From Nioella sediminis (GTDB lineage Bacteria > Pseudomonadota > Alphaproteobacteria > Rhodobacterales > Rhodobacteraceae): a DNA stretch of 40,184 nt. Location: positions 1-40,184 of the forward strand of contig NZ_MNBL01000023.1 of assembly GCF_001879695.1 (NCBI RefSeq), read 5' to 3'. The notes under the pieces were generated by a model. That model saw only the letters and a list, made by a program, of their open reading frames with translations. It did not search any database and had not been told where the DNA came from. A program made the position numbers and the translations under genes. Below are positions 1-6,127 of the stretch, piece after piece. The first letter of the stretch is position 1. Each line of letters begins with the position of its first letter.

Positions 1-113
1 ACTCCAACCGCCACCTCCAACGCGCGCGGGGGCGATCTGGACCTCCGATCAACGCGCTTAATCCCCGCCACACCCGGACGACCTCACCCGTCTTCCCAAG
101 CCCCACCCAAATC

Positions 114-128
114 GCCTCCGCCGGGGGC
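114..128. repeat. Short GC-rich palindrome, copy A
   Basis: A 7-bp stem around a single central C (left arm GCCTCCG, right arm CGGGGGC, with one T-G pair) lies in the non-coding stretch before the first gene. It is preceded by CAAATC. A close relative with a perfect 6-bp stem (CCTCCG, C, CGGAGG), preceded by CAAATA, lies at 28254-28266. This suggests a dispersed intergenic motif. The rest of 1-239 shows no gene I can support. Confidence 0.35.
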
Positions 129-239
129 GCGTCATGCCGTAGGCATGCGTCCCGCATGACGATGGCGCGGCGGCTTCGCCTTGGTTCCGCGCCGGGACAC
201 CGCCCTTGCCCTCACCACCCCCCGCGCTACCTGCCGCTC

Positions 240-599
240 ATGATAAAAGTTTTGCACAATGACACATGCCCGATCTGCGCGCGCGAGGTTGCGGCCTATG
301 CGCGGCAGGCGGACCGCGCGGGGGTGGCGCTGCATGTCGACGGGCTGGAACAAGCCGCCGAATGGTCCCTTACCCCCGACAGTGCCGCGCGCAGTTTCCG
401 CGTCGAACAGGATGGCCAGCGGCATGAGGGGCTCGAGGCCTTCCGCCTGCTCTGGTCGCATCTGCCGGGCTGGCGCTGGCTGGCGCGGATCACCGGGCTG
501 CCGGGTGTCCATTGGCTGGCGGATCGGGCCTATCGCCACGCTGCCGCCCCGGCGCTCTATGCGCTGCACCGGCGCCGTCAGGGGCGCGCCGATCCGTAG
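240..599 (+). CDS. DCC-family thiol-disulfide oxidoreductase-like protein (DUF393)
   Basis: A 119-residue protein. It opens with a beta strand followed by the motif HNDTCPICAREV (residues 6-17), the CPxC position that defines the DCC/DUF393 family, whose members are thought to be thiol-disulfide oxidoreductases. The family usually has DCC at this site and here it is TCPIC. The rest fits the family: a short alpha/beta body, a LEAFRLLW segment near residue 65, and a C-terminal helical region rich in Arg, Trp and His. I start at the ATG at 240 because the family begins a few residues before the Cys motif. A longer frame back to 156 would add a low-complexity Arg/Pro leader. The physiological substrate is unknown. 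Confidence 0.8.
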   Translation: MIKVLHNDTCPICAREVAAYARQADRAGVALHVDGLEQAAEWSLTPDSAARSFRVEQDGQRHEGLEAFRLLWSHLPGWRWLARITGLPGVHWLADRAYRHAAAPALYALHRRRQGRADP

Positions 600-714
600 A
601 CCCCGTGGACCCTGACCGCACATCGCCCCTGCCCTGCCGCACAGGCCGAGCTTATGGACTTTGCCCGCCTTGCCGGGTCACGTAACACGACAGCCAACCA
701 ACAGGAGAGCCACA

Positions 715-957
715 ATGACCGACGCCCCAAAGATCGCCCAGACCGCCCCCTTCCCCATCGAGGTGGAGGAAGGCAAGAATTACTTCTGGTGCGCCTGCGG
801 GCAGAGCCAGCGGCAGCCTTTCTGTGACGGCTCTCACAAGGGCAGCGATTTCAGCCCGGTGAAATACACCGCCGAGAAGACCGGCAAGGTGTTCTTCTGC
901 GGCTGCAAGCACTCTTCGCGCCAGCCGCTTTGCGACGGGTCGCATTCAAAGCTCTGA
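715..957 (+). CDS. Small protein with two CDGSH iron-sulfur motifs
   Basis: An 80-residue protein with two CDGSH motifs in tandem. The first runs CACGQSQRQPFCDGSH from about residue 26, and the second CGCKHSSRQPLCDGSH from about residue 62. Each supplies the three Cys and one His that bind a 2Fe-2S cluster in the CDGSH (mitoNEET-like) family. The bacterial double-motif form is usually about this length. There is no signal peptide or membrane anchor, so it is probably cytosolic with a redox or cluster-transfer role. The start is fixed by AGGAG about 10 bases upstream of the ATG. The gene converges on the IMPACT-domain gene, with a G-rich triple repeat between the two stops. A second protein with CDGSH-type motifs is encoded at 27499-28137. 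Confidence 0.93.
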   Translation: MTDAPKIAQTAPFPIEVEEGKNYFWCACGQSQRQPFCDGSHKGSDFSPVKYTAEKTGKVFFCGCKHSSRQPLCDGSHSKL

Positions 958-977
958 CCCCGATCTGTCTGCACGGG

Positions 978-1022
978 GGGTGTACGGGGGGTGTACAGGG
1001 GGTGTACGCCCGGCACCCCCCT
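978..1022. repeat. G-rich element with three TGTAC cores at 11-bp spacing, copy 1
   Basis: TGTAC occurs at 981-985, 992-996 and 1003-1007, exactly 11 bp apart and separated by G-runs. A possible 7-bp hairpin follows (GGGGGTG at 998-1004, CACCCCC at 1014-1020). The same array with nearly the same flanks recurs at 28475-28519. This copy lies between convergent genes and overlaps the stop codon of the minus-strand one. On the minus strand the hairpin follows the stop directly but has no T-run, so it is not a standard intrinsic terminator. Confidence 0.8.
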
Positions 1023-1368
1023 ATTCTTGTGCGAAATAGGCGCGGCAGGCATCGGCCACGTGGCGAAAGCGGTCGCCGCCCAGATGTTTGCCGCCATACC
1101 AGCGGGTGACCACTACAAGATGCGAGTGCAGCCCTTCGCCCTCCAACATCTTGAGGATGATATTGCCCGCACCGCTTTCCCCGTCATCGGATTTGAGCGG
1201 CCCGTCCGGCAGCAGCACGGCCCATGAATTATGCGTGGCCTTGGCGTATTTCTTCTTCTTTTTCAATGATTTGAGGAATTCATCCACCTCCTCACGGCTG
1301 GCCGCAGGCCCGCCCGAAACAGCGTATTTCGACCCCCGGTCACTGATCACATTCTCGATCTGCCGCAT
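1021..1368 (-). CDS. YigZ/IMPACT N-terminal domain protein (UPF0029)
   Basis: A 115-residue protein matching the IMPACT N-terminal (UPF0029) domain. Visible signatures are the SKYAV start of the fold, the AtHNSWAVLL strand near residue 45, the GESGAGNIILKMLEGEGL block around residues 64-81, and VVVTRWYGGKHLGGDRFRHV near residues 86-105, which is the family's most conserved stretch. Bacterial YigZ proteins are usually near 200 residues and carry a second C-terminal domain. This one has only the N-terminal domain, a known short form rather than a visible truncation. A run of five lysines lies at about residues 36-40. The family in eukaryotes modulates Gcn2. The bacterial role is unclear. Confidence 0.85.
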   Translation of the reverse strand: MRQIENVISDRGSKYAVSGGPAASREEVDEFLKSLKKKKKYAKATHNSWAVLLPDGPLKSDDGESGAGNIILKMLEGEGLHSHLVVVTRWYGGKHLGGDRFRHVADACRAYFAQE

Positions 1369-1398
1369 GGATTTCCCTTCCTCATCAAAGGGATAGCG

Positions 1399-1758
1399 TC
1401 ATCCAAACAAAACGACAAGCCACGCAACCCCCACGGCCACCGCCGTCATCGCCACGCCCGCGCTGCCCACATCCTTGGCGTCCCGCGCCCTAACATCTTG
1501 ATCTGTCGAGATATAATCCACCGTCCGCTCAATCGACGTGTTCAGCAGCTCCGCCGCCAGGATCAGGACACCGCCCATGAGGATTATCATGGTTTCCCCG
1601 CGACTTAGCGGCAACCAAAGCGCCAAACCCGCGCTCGGAACATTCATGGCCGTCCAGAATTTCAGGCTCGGCTCATTCTCCCAGGCATTCTTCCACCCCG
1701 CCCAGGACCAGACACAGCGATTCACCAGCCGTCGCCATTCCCGTTTCAGCATCCCCAT
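1399..1758 (-). CDS. dgkA: Diacylglycerol kinase
   Basis: A small integral membrane kinase, about 119 residues from this start, that phosphorylates diacylglycerol to phosphatidic acid and recycles diacylglycerol released during periplasmic glucan or lipid modification. Diagnostic DgkA blocks are visible: the N-terminal amphipathic part with ENEPSLKFW, the EllNTSIErtVDyis catalytic segment, and AKDVGSAGVAMTA in the third membrane helix. Three hydrophobic helices fit the family. The frame stays open to a TTG at 1773, but the ATG at 1758 (or the next at 1752) is better placed after the G-rich AGGGGGG sequence. I cannot decide between those two. Confidence 0.92.
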   Translation of the reverse strand: MGMLKREWRRLVNRCVWSWAGWKNAWENEPSLKFWTAMNVPSAGLALWLPLSRGETMIILMGGVLILAAELLNTSIERTVDYISTDQDVRARDAKDVGSAGVAMTAVAVGVAWLVVLFG

Positions 1759-1814
1759 CCCCCCTGTTTTCAACAGGTTAGGCCGGGATTGCCACCGATG
1801 TCATCGAAAAAAGA

Positions 1815-2072
1815 TCAGCTTGCCAGCCGCCGAAACAGGGCAGCATTGGCGCAGGTGGCGGGGGCGGCCGCGTCAGCCTCTCCTTGCGCCACAAGCCAGT
1901 CCTCGCAGGCCTGCGCCCAGTCACATCCCCGGCAGCGCGTAACTGCATCGGACCAATCTTGCTGAGAGAGCCTGCCCTCATGCACCGCATGCGCCAGATC
2001 GGCCCCGATGACCTTTGCCATGGATTGCGACAGCATGAAATGGTGGCGGATATCGCCGAGCGGATGGGTCAT
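1815..2072 (-). CDS. DUF6455 family protein, first of a pair
   Basis: An 85-residue protein of the DUF6455 type common in Rhodobacteraceae. It has a helical N-terminal half (LGDIRHHFMLSQSMAKVIGADL) followed by four cysteines in the pattern CRGC, five residues, CEDWL, then a lone Cys in PATCANAALFRRL. Neither a signal peptide nor a membrane segment is present. The cysteine layout is repeated in the neighbour at 2100-2354, so the two are probably tandem paralogues. The spacing would suit metal or cluster binding, but no function is established that I know of. An AAGGA sequence sits suitably before the ATG at 2072. Confidence 0.75.
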   Translation of the reverse strand: MTHPLGDIRHHFMLSQSMAKVIGADLAHAVHEGRLSQQDWSDAVTRCRGCDWAQACEDWLVAQGEADAAAPATCANAALFRRLAS

Positions 2073-2099
2073 CGTTACGATCCTTGGCAGGTGGGGAAT

Positions 2100-2354
2100 T
2101 CAGCTGTCACGCAGGTCCGTCAACGCCGCGCCATTGCGGCAATAGGACGGGGTGTCCTCAGCTTTGTCGTGGCTTTCCAGCCACTTGCCGCATTCCTCGG
2201 GCGAGGTGCAGTTGGTACAGCTCAGCACCATATCGCGACGCTGTTCCGGGGCAAGATCGCCACGCAACTCGGCCTCGTCCAGATCCACGCCAAGGCGATC
2301 AGCCATCTGGCCCATAAGCCGTTCATGCTCCTCGATCGTTTTGCGTCCGGGCAT
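2100..2354 (-). CDS. DUF6455 family protein, second of a pair
   Basis: An 84-residue protein with the same plan as the one at 1815-2072: a helical N-terminus (EEHERLMGQMADRLGVDLDEA) and then CTNC, five residues, CGKWL and a final SYCRNGAALTDL. It lies 27 bases upstream of the first on the same strand, so the two are likely co-transcribed. The start at 2354 is set by AGGAG about 7 bases before the ATG. An upstream in-frame ATG-like extension would add an Arg-rich stretch without family similarity. Sequence identity outside the Cys positions looks low, so the duplication is old or the two came together separately. Function unknown. Confidence 0.75.
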   Translation of the reverse strand: MPGRKTIEEHERLMGQMADRLGVDLDEAELRGDLAPEQRRDMVLSCTNCTSPEECGKWLESHDKAEDTPSYCRNGAALTDLRDS

Positions 2355-2511
2355 CCGCAATCTCCTGCAACGGGGCCGCCTGACAACACTGCGGCCTGCC
2401 CCGAGGGTCGCGCATCTGCCGGGACGTGACATTGACTCAGATCAAGCATAGGCGCTGCAATTTCGGGCAATCGGGCTAGGCAAGCTGCGCGTGGCGCACT
2501 ACTCTGATCCC

Positions 2512-2766
2512 ATGTTTACCATCGAGCACGATTTCGACGCGACCGTCATTACCCTGGTCGACGAGGGCGCTGCCCCGCTGGAGGAGGATCTGACGATCTC
2601 CGCCTTCGAGGAATGCGTGACTCTCGAACAATATGACCCGCATACCGACAGCGTTCAGAAAATCACCCTGTCCGACACGCAATTGCGGGACCTTGCCGCC
2701 GCGCTGGACCTGCCCGAAGGCATCTACCGCATTCGGGCCATCCCGGCGGAAAGCAGCAAGACCTGA
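2512..2766 (+). CDS. Conserved hypothetical protein, acidic
   Basis: An 84-residue acidic protein beginning MFTIEHDFDATVITLVDEG. It contains a QKITLSDTQLRDLAAALDLPEG segment near the C-terminus and has no Cys cluster, signal peptide or membrane helix. Similar short proteins are familiar from roseobacters, but I know of no assigned function. An in-frame GTG at 2491 would add seven residues. I prefer the ATG, though neither start has a strong ribosome-binding sequence. It precedes the sulfotransferase gene by 28 bases on the same strand, so the two could share a transcript. That spacing alone does not imply a shared job. Confidence 0.6.
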   Translation: MFTIEHDFDATVITLVDEGAAPLEEDLTISAFEECVTLEQYDPHTDSVQKITLSDTQLRDLAAALDLPEGIYRIRAIPAESSKT

Positions 2767-2794
2767 TCTTTATTGAGCCGGGACGATTTTCCGA

Positions 2795-3526
2795 ATGCCA
2801 TTGCCTAACCTGCTGATTGTCGGGGCCCAGAAAAGCGGCACGACATGGCTGCACAAAGCCCTGATGAGATCTGCCCGGTTCGGGGCGAACGGACGTTTCA
2901 AGGAATTGAACTTCCTGCTGCTGCCGGATTTCGAAGACCGTCTGGAAGAATATGCGAACGCCTTTCCTGACGATCCCGCGCATGTGTATCGGTTCGAATC
3001 CACTCCGGGCTATTTCAGCCTGCCTGACGCGGGCATAGACGTGGCCGCCCGCGTGGCGCGGCACTTGCCCGGCATCGAAACCCTCGCTGTCCTGCGCAAC
3101 CCTGTAGATCGTTACCTGAGCGCGTATACGCACCACATGATGCGCCGCCGCTTGCCCCACTCTGCTGAGATCACCGATCTGGATCCGTCATTCAACATGC
3201 TGGCTTACGGGATGTATGGCGCGATCCTGACCCACTGGCGACAGCACGTTCCGGGCTTGCGGGTCTATTTCTATGATGATCTGGTGGCCAATCAGCCGGC
3301 CTTTCTGGCCGGTGTTATGACCGATCTCGGTCTCGACTGCGATGTCCCCCCGAGAAAGGCGCGTTTCAGGGCCAATGACAAAGAGGCCATGTTCAAACGC
3401 CTCGGATGGGACAGCATGCCGGTCCTGTCAGACGCCCTGAGAGAGAAGCTGAAAGACTATTACAGGGCGGACATCGCCGTGTTGCAGGATCAGACCGGGC
3501 GCGATCTGGCGCATTGGCTCGCCTAA
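2795..3526 (+). CDS. Sulfotransferase family protein
   Basis: A 243-residue protein with the two PAPS-binding signatures of sulfotransferases. The 5'-phosphosulfate loop QKSGTTWLH is at residues 12-20. The 3'-phosphate motif LRNPVDRYLSAY is near residues 100-111, with the expected Arg101 and Ser109. Such enzymes transfer sulfate from PAPS to a hydroxyl or amine on a carbohydrate, lipid or peptide. The acceptor cannot be read from sequence. The length fits the small bacterial sulfotransferase_1/3 group. No signal peptide is present, so it should be cytosolic. The stop codon overlaps the stop of the convergent DksA-type gene in the four bases CTAA. Confidence 0.88.
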   Translation: MPLPNLLIVGAQKSGTTWLHKALMRSARFGANGRFKELNFLLLPDFEDRLEEYANAFPDDPAHVYRFESTPGYFSLPDAGIDVAARVARHLPGIETLAVLRNPVDRYLSAYTHHMMRRRLPHSAEITDLDPSFNMLAYGMYGAILTHWRQHVPGLRVYFYDDLVANQPAFLAGVMTDLGLDCDVPPRKARFRANDKEAMFKRLGWDSMPVLSDALREKLKDYYRADIAVLQDQTGRDLAHWLA

Positions 3527-3870
3527 GAGGCACAGGATACGCAGCGCACCACGCAAGGGTCCACGTCCAGACGCGGGACTCCGATGAAGTCGCCGCAATC
3601 CTCGCACCAGCCAAAGTCGCCCTCCTCCATCCGCGCGAGGGCCGCCGCGATGGCCCGAAGGCGGCCGTGGCGGCGCGCCTCCAGCGCTGAGGCCATGGCC
3701 TGCCCCTGCAAGGCATCCTGCCTTGACAGCCGCCCGATACTGGTCTGATCCAGTTCCACCGGCTTGCGTCCCTCTGCGGTTGCGTCAGAGGATTGCTGAA
3801 GTGCCGCGCGTTCCTGGTGCAGCAGGGGACGGTAGCGTTTGGCCAGATCTGCATCGGTCGGGTCGGTCAT
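3523..3870 (-). CDS. TraR/DksA family zinc-finger protein
   Basis: A 115-residue protein whose C-terminus carries the DksA-type C4 zinc finger: CEDC, then exactly 17 residues, then CVSC, inside FGWCEDCGDFIGVPRLDVDPCVVRC. The N-terminal two thirds are helical and charged, as in the coiled coil that enters the RNA polymerase secondary channel in DksA. The classic acidic tip of true DksA is not obvious, and the protein is shorter than E. coli DksA (151 residues). A DksA-like transcription modulator is likely, but it may not respond to ppGpp in the same way. Members of this group are common as extra copies in alphaproteobacteria. Confidence 0.88.
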   Translation of the reverse strand: MTDPTDADLAKRYRPLLHQERAALQQSSDATAEGRKPVELDQTSIGRLSRQDALQGQAMASALEARRHGRLRAIAAALARMEEGDFGWCEDCGDFIGVPRLDVDPCVVRCVSCAS

Positions 3871-3908
3871 GAGATGATCCCAACAGATTAGGCGCGATGG
3901 GGCAAGGC

Positions 3909-4178
3909 TCAGCCGATTTCGATCAGCTTGTCCCGCCCGGTTTCGCCCTGCACGATGGTCAGCCGCGATTTCGGCAGCCCGAACGCCTTGGCCAACAGTT
4001 TCAGCACGGCGGCATTGGCCTTTCCGCCGTCTGGCGCGGTGGTGACATAGACTCGCAGGGGATCGCCCGCCGTTTCCGCCGGAACCACGGCATTGCGGGA
4101 TGCCTTGGGGGTCACGCGCAGGGCGATGCGGGCACCGGGCAAAGCAAGGGCGCTGAGATCGGGGATTGTTCGGGCCAT
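3909..4178 (-). CDS. DUF167 / YggU family protein
   Basis: An 89-residue protein of the DUF167 (YggU) family. The family core is clear: RIALRVTPKASRNAV near the N-terminus, then LRVYVTTAPDGGKANAAVLKLLAKAFGLPKSRLTIVQGE, ending GRDKLIEI. The fold is known from structures, but the biochemical function is not settled. I start at the ATG at 4178 because the family begins shortly before the RVTPKA strand. A start at 4217 would add 13 residues that look unrelated. The upstream region, which is also the upstream region of the divergent HDAC-like gene, contains a run of three inverted repeats. Confidence 0.85.
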   Translation of the reverse strand: MARTIPDLSALALPGARIALRVTPKASRNAVVPAETAGDPLRVYVTTAPDGGKANAAVLKLLAKAFGLPKSRLTIVQGETGRDKLIEIG

Positions 4179-4200
4179 GGCTGTCTTTGTCCCCGCCAAG

Positions 4201-4283
4201 AAGAATTTTCCAGACAATTCTTCACACTCTCAAAAAGCTTCAAGAAGCTTTTTCATCACCGAAAAATCTTCTTGAAGATTTTT
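4201..4283. repeat. Cluster of inverted repeats, paired-palindrome element 1
   Basis: Three inverted repeats occur in an unusually AT-rich patch. They are AAGAATT / AATTCTT (4201-4207 and 4216-4222), AAAAAGCTTC / GAAGCTTTTT (4232-4241 and 4244-4253, two-base loop), and AAAAATCTTC / GAAGATTTTT (4262-4271 and 4274-4283, two-base loop). The last two form a pair of back-to-back 10-bp hairpins. The architecture recurs with different sequence at 22926-22967 and 28362-28405. Here it sits between divergent genes, so it cannot be terminating either one. Confidence 0.85.
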
Positions 4284-4373
4284 TGGCCGCCCCGAACCAC
4301 CACCCCCCTGCAAATGCTTGCGCGCGGTCGAGACTGCCGCCACTCTGCCCGGGGAAAGCAAGCGAGGAACGAC

Positions 4374-5480
4374 ATGGCCACGGGGTTTTTCTGGGACGAA
4401 CGCTGTTTCTGGCACGCGGGCGGCAACTACGCGATGATGCTGCCGGTTGGGGGCCTGGTGCAACCGTTACCGGGCGGCCTGCCCGAAAACCCGGAAACCA
4501 AGCGGCGGCTCAAGAACCTGCTGGAGGTGACGGGCCTGATCCGGGAGCTTGACGTGCGTCACGCCGCGATGGTCACCGAGGAAGACCTGCTCCGCGTGCA
4601 TCCGCAAAGCTATCTGACAGCGTTTCGGGAGATGTCCGACGCGGGCGGTGGCGAACTGGGCCTGCGCACGCCGTTCGGACCGGGCGGCTACGAGATCGCA
4701 AAGGTCTCGGCAGGGCTGGCCAAGGAGGCGCTCTTTGCCACGCTGCGTGGCGAGATCGACAATGCCTATGCGCTGTCGCGCCCGCCCGGGCATCACTGCC
4801 TGCCGGATTTCCCCAACGGGTTTTGCCTGCTCGCCAATATCGCCATCGCCGTGGAGGCCGCCTTTGCAGCGGGCATGGTTGACCGGGTCGCGGTGCTGGA
4901 TTGGGATGTGCATCACGGCAACGGGACCGAGGCGATTTTCTACGACCGTGACGACGTGCTGACGATCTCTCTCCACCAGGAACGCAACTACCCGCTCGAT
5001 ACCGGCGATTTCGACGATCGCGGGTCGGGTGCCGGTGACGGGTTCAACCTCAACATCCCGCTGCCTGCCGGGGCCGGGCACAATACCTATCTGGAGGCGA
5101 TGGAGCGGCTGGTGATCCCGGCGCTGGCCGATTTTCAGCCCGATGTGATCATCGTGGCCTGCGGCTATGACGCGGCCGCGCTCGACCCCCTGTCCCGGAT
5201 GCTGGCGACCTCCGAGACCTTCCGGCTGATGACCACAATGGTCAAGGAAGCCGCCGCGCTGCTGTGCGACGGGCGACTGGTGCTGGTGCATGAGGGCGGC
5301 TATCTGGAAGCCTATGTGCCCTTCTGCGGCCATGCGGTCATTCAGGAGCTGTCCGGCAGCCGCATCACCGCGCCCGATCCGATGCTGGACACGTTCAACG
5401 CCCGCCAGCCGGGACCGCGCTTCGAGAATTACTGTTCGGTCCTGCTGGCCGAGATGGAGGACGCGCTGATCGCGAACTAG
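4374..5480 (+). CDS. Class II histone deacetylase-like amidohydrolase
   Basis: A 368-residue zinc-dependent deacetylase of the arginase/HDAC fold, related to bacterial HDAC-like amidohydrolases and acetylpolyamine amidohydrolases. The catalytic parts are all visible: the His pair in RPPGHH (His140-His141), zinc ligands Asp178 and His180 in DWDVHHGNGT, the third ligand Asp266 in ACGYDAAALDP, and the transition-state Tyr310 in HEGGY. It begins with FFWDERCFWH, characteristic of the bacterial class II group. GAGG lies upstream of the chosen ATG at 4374. Bacteria lack histones, so the likely substrates are acetylated polyamines or small amides. Its stop overlaps that of the convergent TetR gene by four bases (CTAG). 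Confidence 0.9.
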   Translation: MATGFFWDERCFWHAGGNYAMMLPVGGLVQPLPGGLPENPETKRRLKNLLEVTGLIRELDVRHAAMVTEEDLLRVHPQSYLTAFREMSDAGGGELGLRTPFGPGGYEIAKVSAGLAKEALFATLRGEIDNAYALSRPPGHHCLPDFPNGFCLLANIAIAVEAAFAAGMVDRVAVLDWDVHHGNGTEAIFYDRDDVLTISLHQERNYPLDTGDFDDRGSGAGDGFNLNIPLPAGAGHNTYLEAMERLVIPALADFQPDVIIVACGYDAAALDPLSRMLATSETFRLMTTMVKEAAALLCDGRLVLVHEGGYLEAYVPFCGHAVIQELSGSRITAPDPMLDTFNARQPGPRFENYCSVLLAEMEDALIAN

Positions 5481-6058
5481 GCCCGTGTCACGCCGGTGAT
5501 CAGGTTCAGAATACCCGCCAGCAGCGGTGCCTGATCCGCCCCCTCCGCGATGGCCTGTGCGGCGCGGTCGAACGCGGCGGACAAGAGCAGCGACAAGGCA
5601 TCCAGGTCATCTTGCGTCAGATCGGGACGAGCGGCGGCCAGCCCGTCGCGCAGGGTCCTGCGGCCATTGCCTGCATCAATCTCATCCATCCGCGCCTGTC
5701 CAAGCGCCGCAGGACCGTCAACAAGCAGCAGCCGGGCCCTGCCCGGATGGGACATGGCCGCGAAGAACGCCTCAGCACCCGCCTGCATCGGATCGCCTGA
5801 ACTGCCAAGCGCGGCCGCCTCTATATCGGTGGCAAGCGATTCGGCTTCGGCGCAGATCAGGGCGTCAAAGAGCGCCGACTTGTCATCGAAGTGATGATAC
5901 AGCGCCCCGCGCGTCACCCCGGCGTCTTTGACGATCTCGGGAGTAGACGTTTCCGCATAGCCCTTTTCAACAAAGAGCCGCCGGGCCGAGGCCAGCAGAC
6001 GCGCACGCATGGCCGCTCTGCGGTCGGAATTCGGGATTCTGGATTTTTCTTCTTGCAT
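5477..6058 (-). CDS. TetR family transcriptional repressor
   Basis: A 193-residue regulator with a TetR N-terminal helix-turn-helix: ARRLFVEKGYAETSTPEIVKDAGVTRGALYHHFDDKSALFDAL spans roughly residues 24-66. The C-terminal ligand-binding part is helical and unassigned. The start at 6058 abuts operator A directly, so the repressor should control its own gene. It diverges from a VOC protein gene whose putative promoter overlaps operator B. The simplest reading is a local circuit in which a small molecule, perhaps one bound or modified by the VOC protein, releases the repressor. An upstream start (6094) would read through the operators and is less likely. Confidence 0.9.
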   Translation of the reverse strand: MQEEKSRIPNSDRRAAMRARLLASARRLFVEKGYAETSTPEIVKDAGVTRGALYHHFDDKSALFDALICAEAESLATDIEAAALGSSGDPMQAGAEAFFAAMSHPGRARLLLVDGPAALGQARMDEIDAGNGRRTLRDGLAAARPDLTQDDLDALSLLLSAAFDRAAQAIAEGADQAPLLAGILNLITGVTRA

Positions 6059-6075
6059 ACATACAGCCTGTATGT
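6059..6075. promoter_or_regulatory. TetR-type operator A
   Basis: A 17-bp palindrome with arms ACATACAG and CTGTATGT around a single central C. It sits directly before the TetR start codon. Binding here would block the regulator's own gene. It shares both outer 7-bp arms with operator B. Confidence 0.85.
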
Positions 6076-6078
6076 TTA

Positions 6079-6108
6079 TTGAGCTCATATACATACAGAG
6101 TGTATGTT
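6079..6108 (+). promoter_or_regulatory. Possible sigma70-type promoter for the VOC gene
   Basis: TTGAGC (6079-6084) and TATGTT (6103-6108) are separated by 18 bp, each matching the E. coli consensus at four of six positions. The -10 hexamer lies mostly inside operator B, which would explain repression by steric block. Alphaproteobacterial promoters are loose, so this is a suggestion only. Confidence 0.35.
6091..6107. promoter_or_regulatory. TetR-type operator B
   Basis: A 17-bp palindrome with arms ACATACA and TGTATGT around GAG. Its start is 32 bp from that of operator A, close to three helical turns, so two dimers would bind the same face of the DNA. It lies 20 bp before the VOC start codon. 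Confidence 0.85.
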
Positions 6109-6127
6109 TTTAAGTGGAGAGACAAGC

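Noticed and set aside
2-61. Plus-strand frame open from the left edge to a TAA at 59-61, possibly the end of an upstream gene
   Set aside because: Only 19 codons are visible, the peptide matches no family I recognise, and another frame is also open over the same bases.
132-623. Minus-strand frame of 163 codons over the DCC-family gene
   Set aside because: Its translation is Arg/Pro/Gly-rich and shows no family features, while the opposite strand encodes a recognisable DCC protein. This is a GC-rich shadow frame.
978-1022. The TGTAC array as an ordinary rho-independent terminator
   Set aside because: A hairpin is possible, but no T-run follows on either strand and the 11-bp periodicity is not explained by termination.
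4467-5333. Long minus-strand frame opposite the HDAC-like gene
   Set aside because: The plus strand has the full catalytic set of a deacetylase. The minus frame is His/Gln/Arg-rich without domains.
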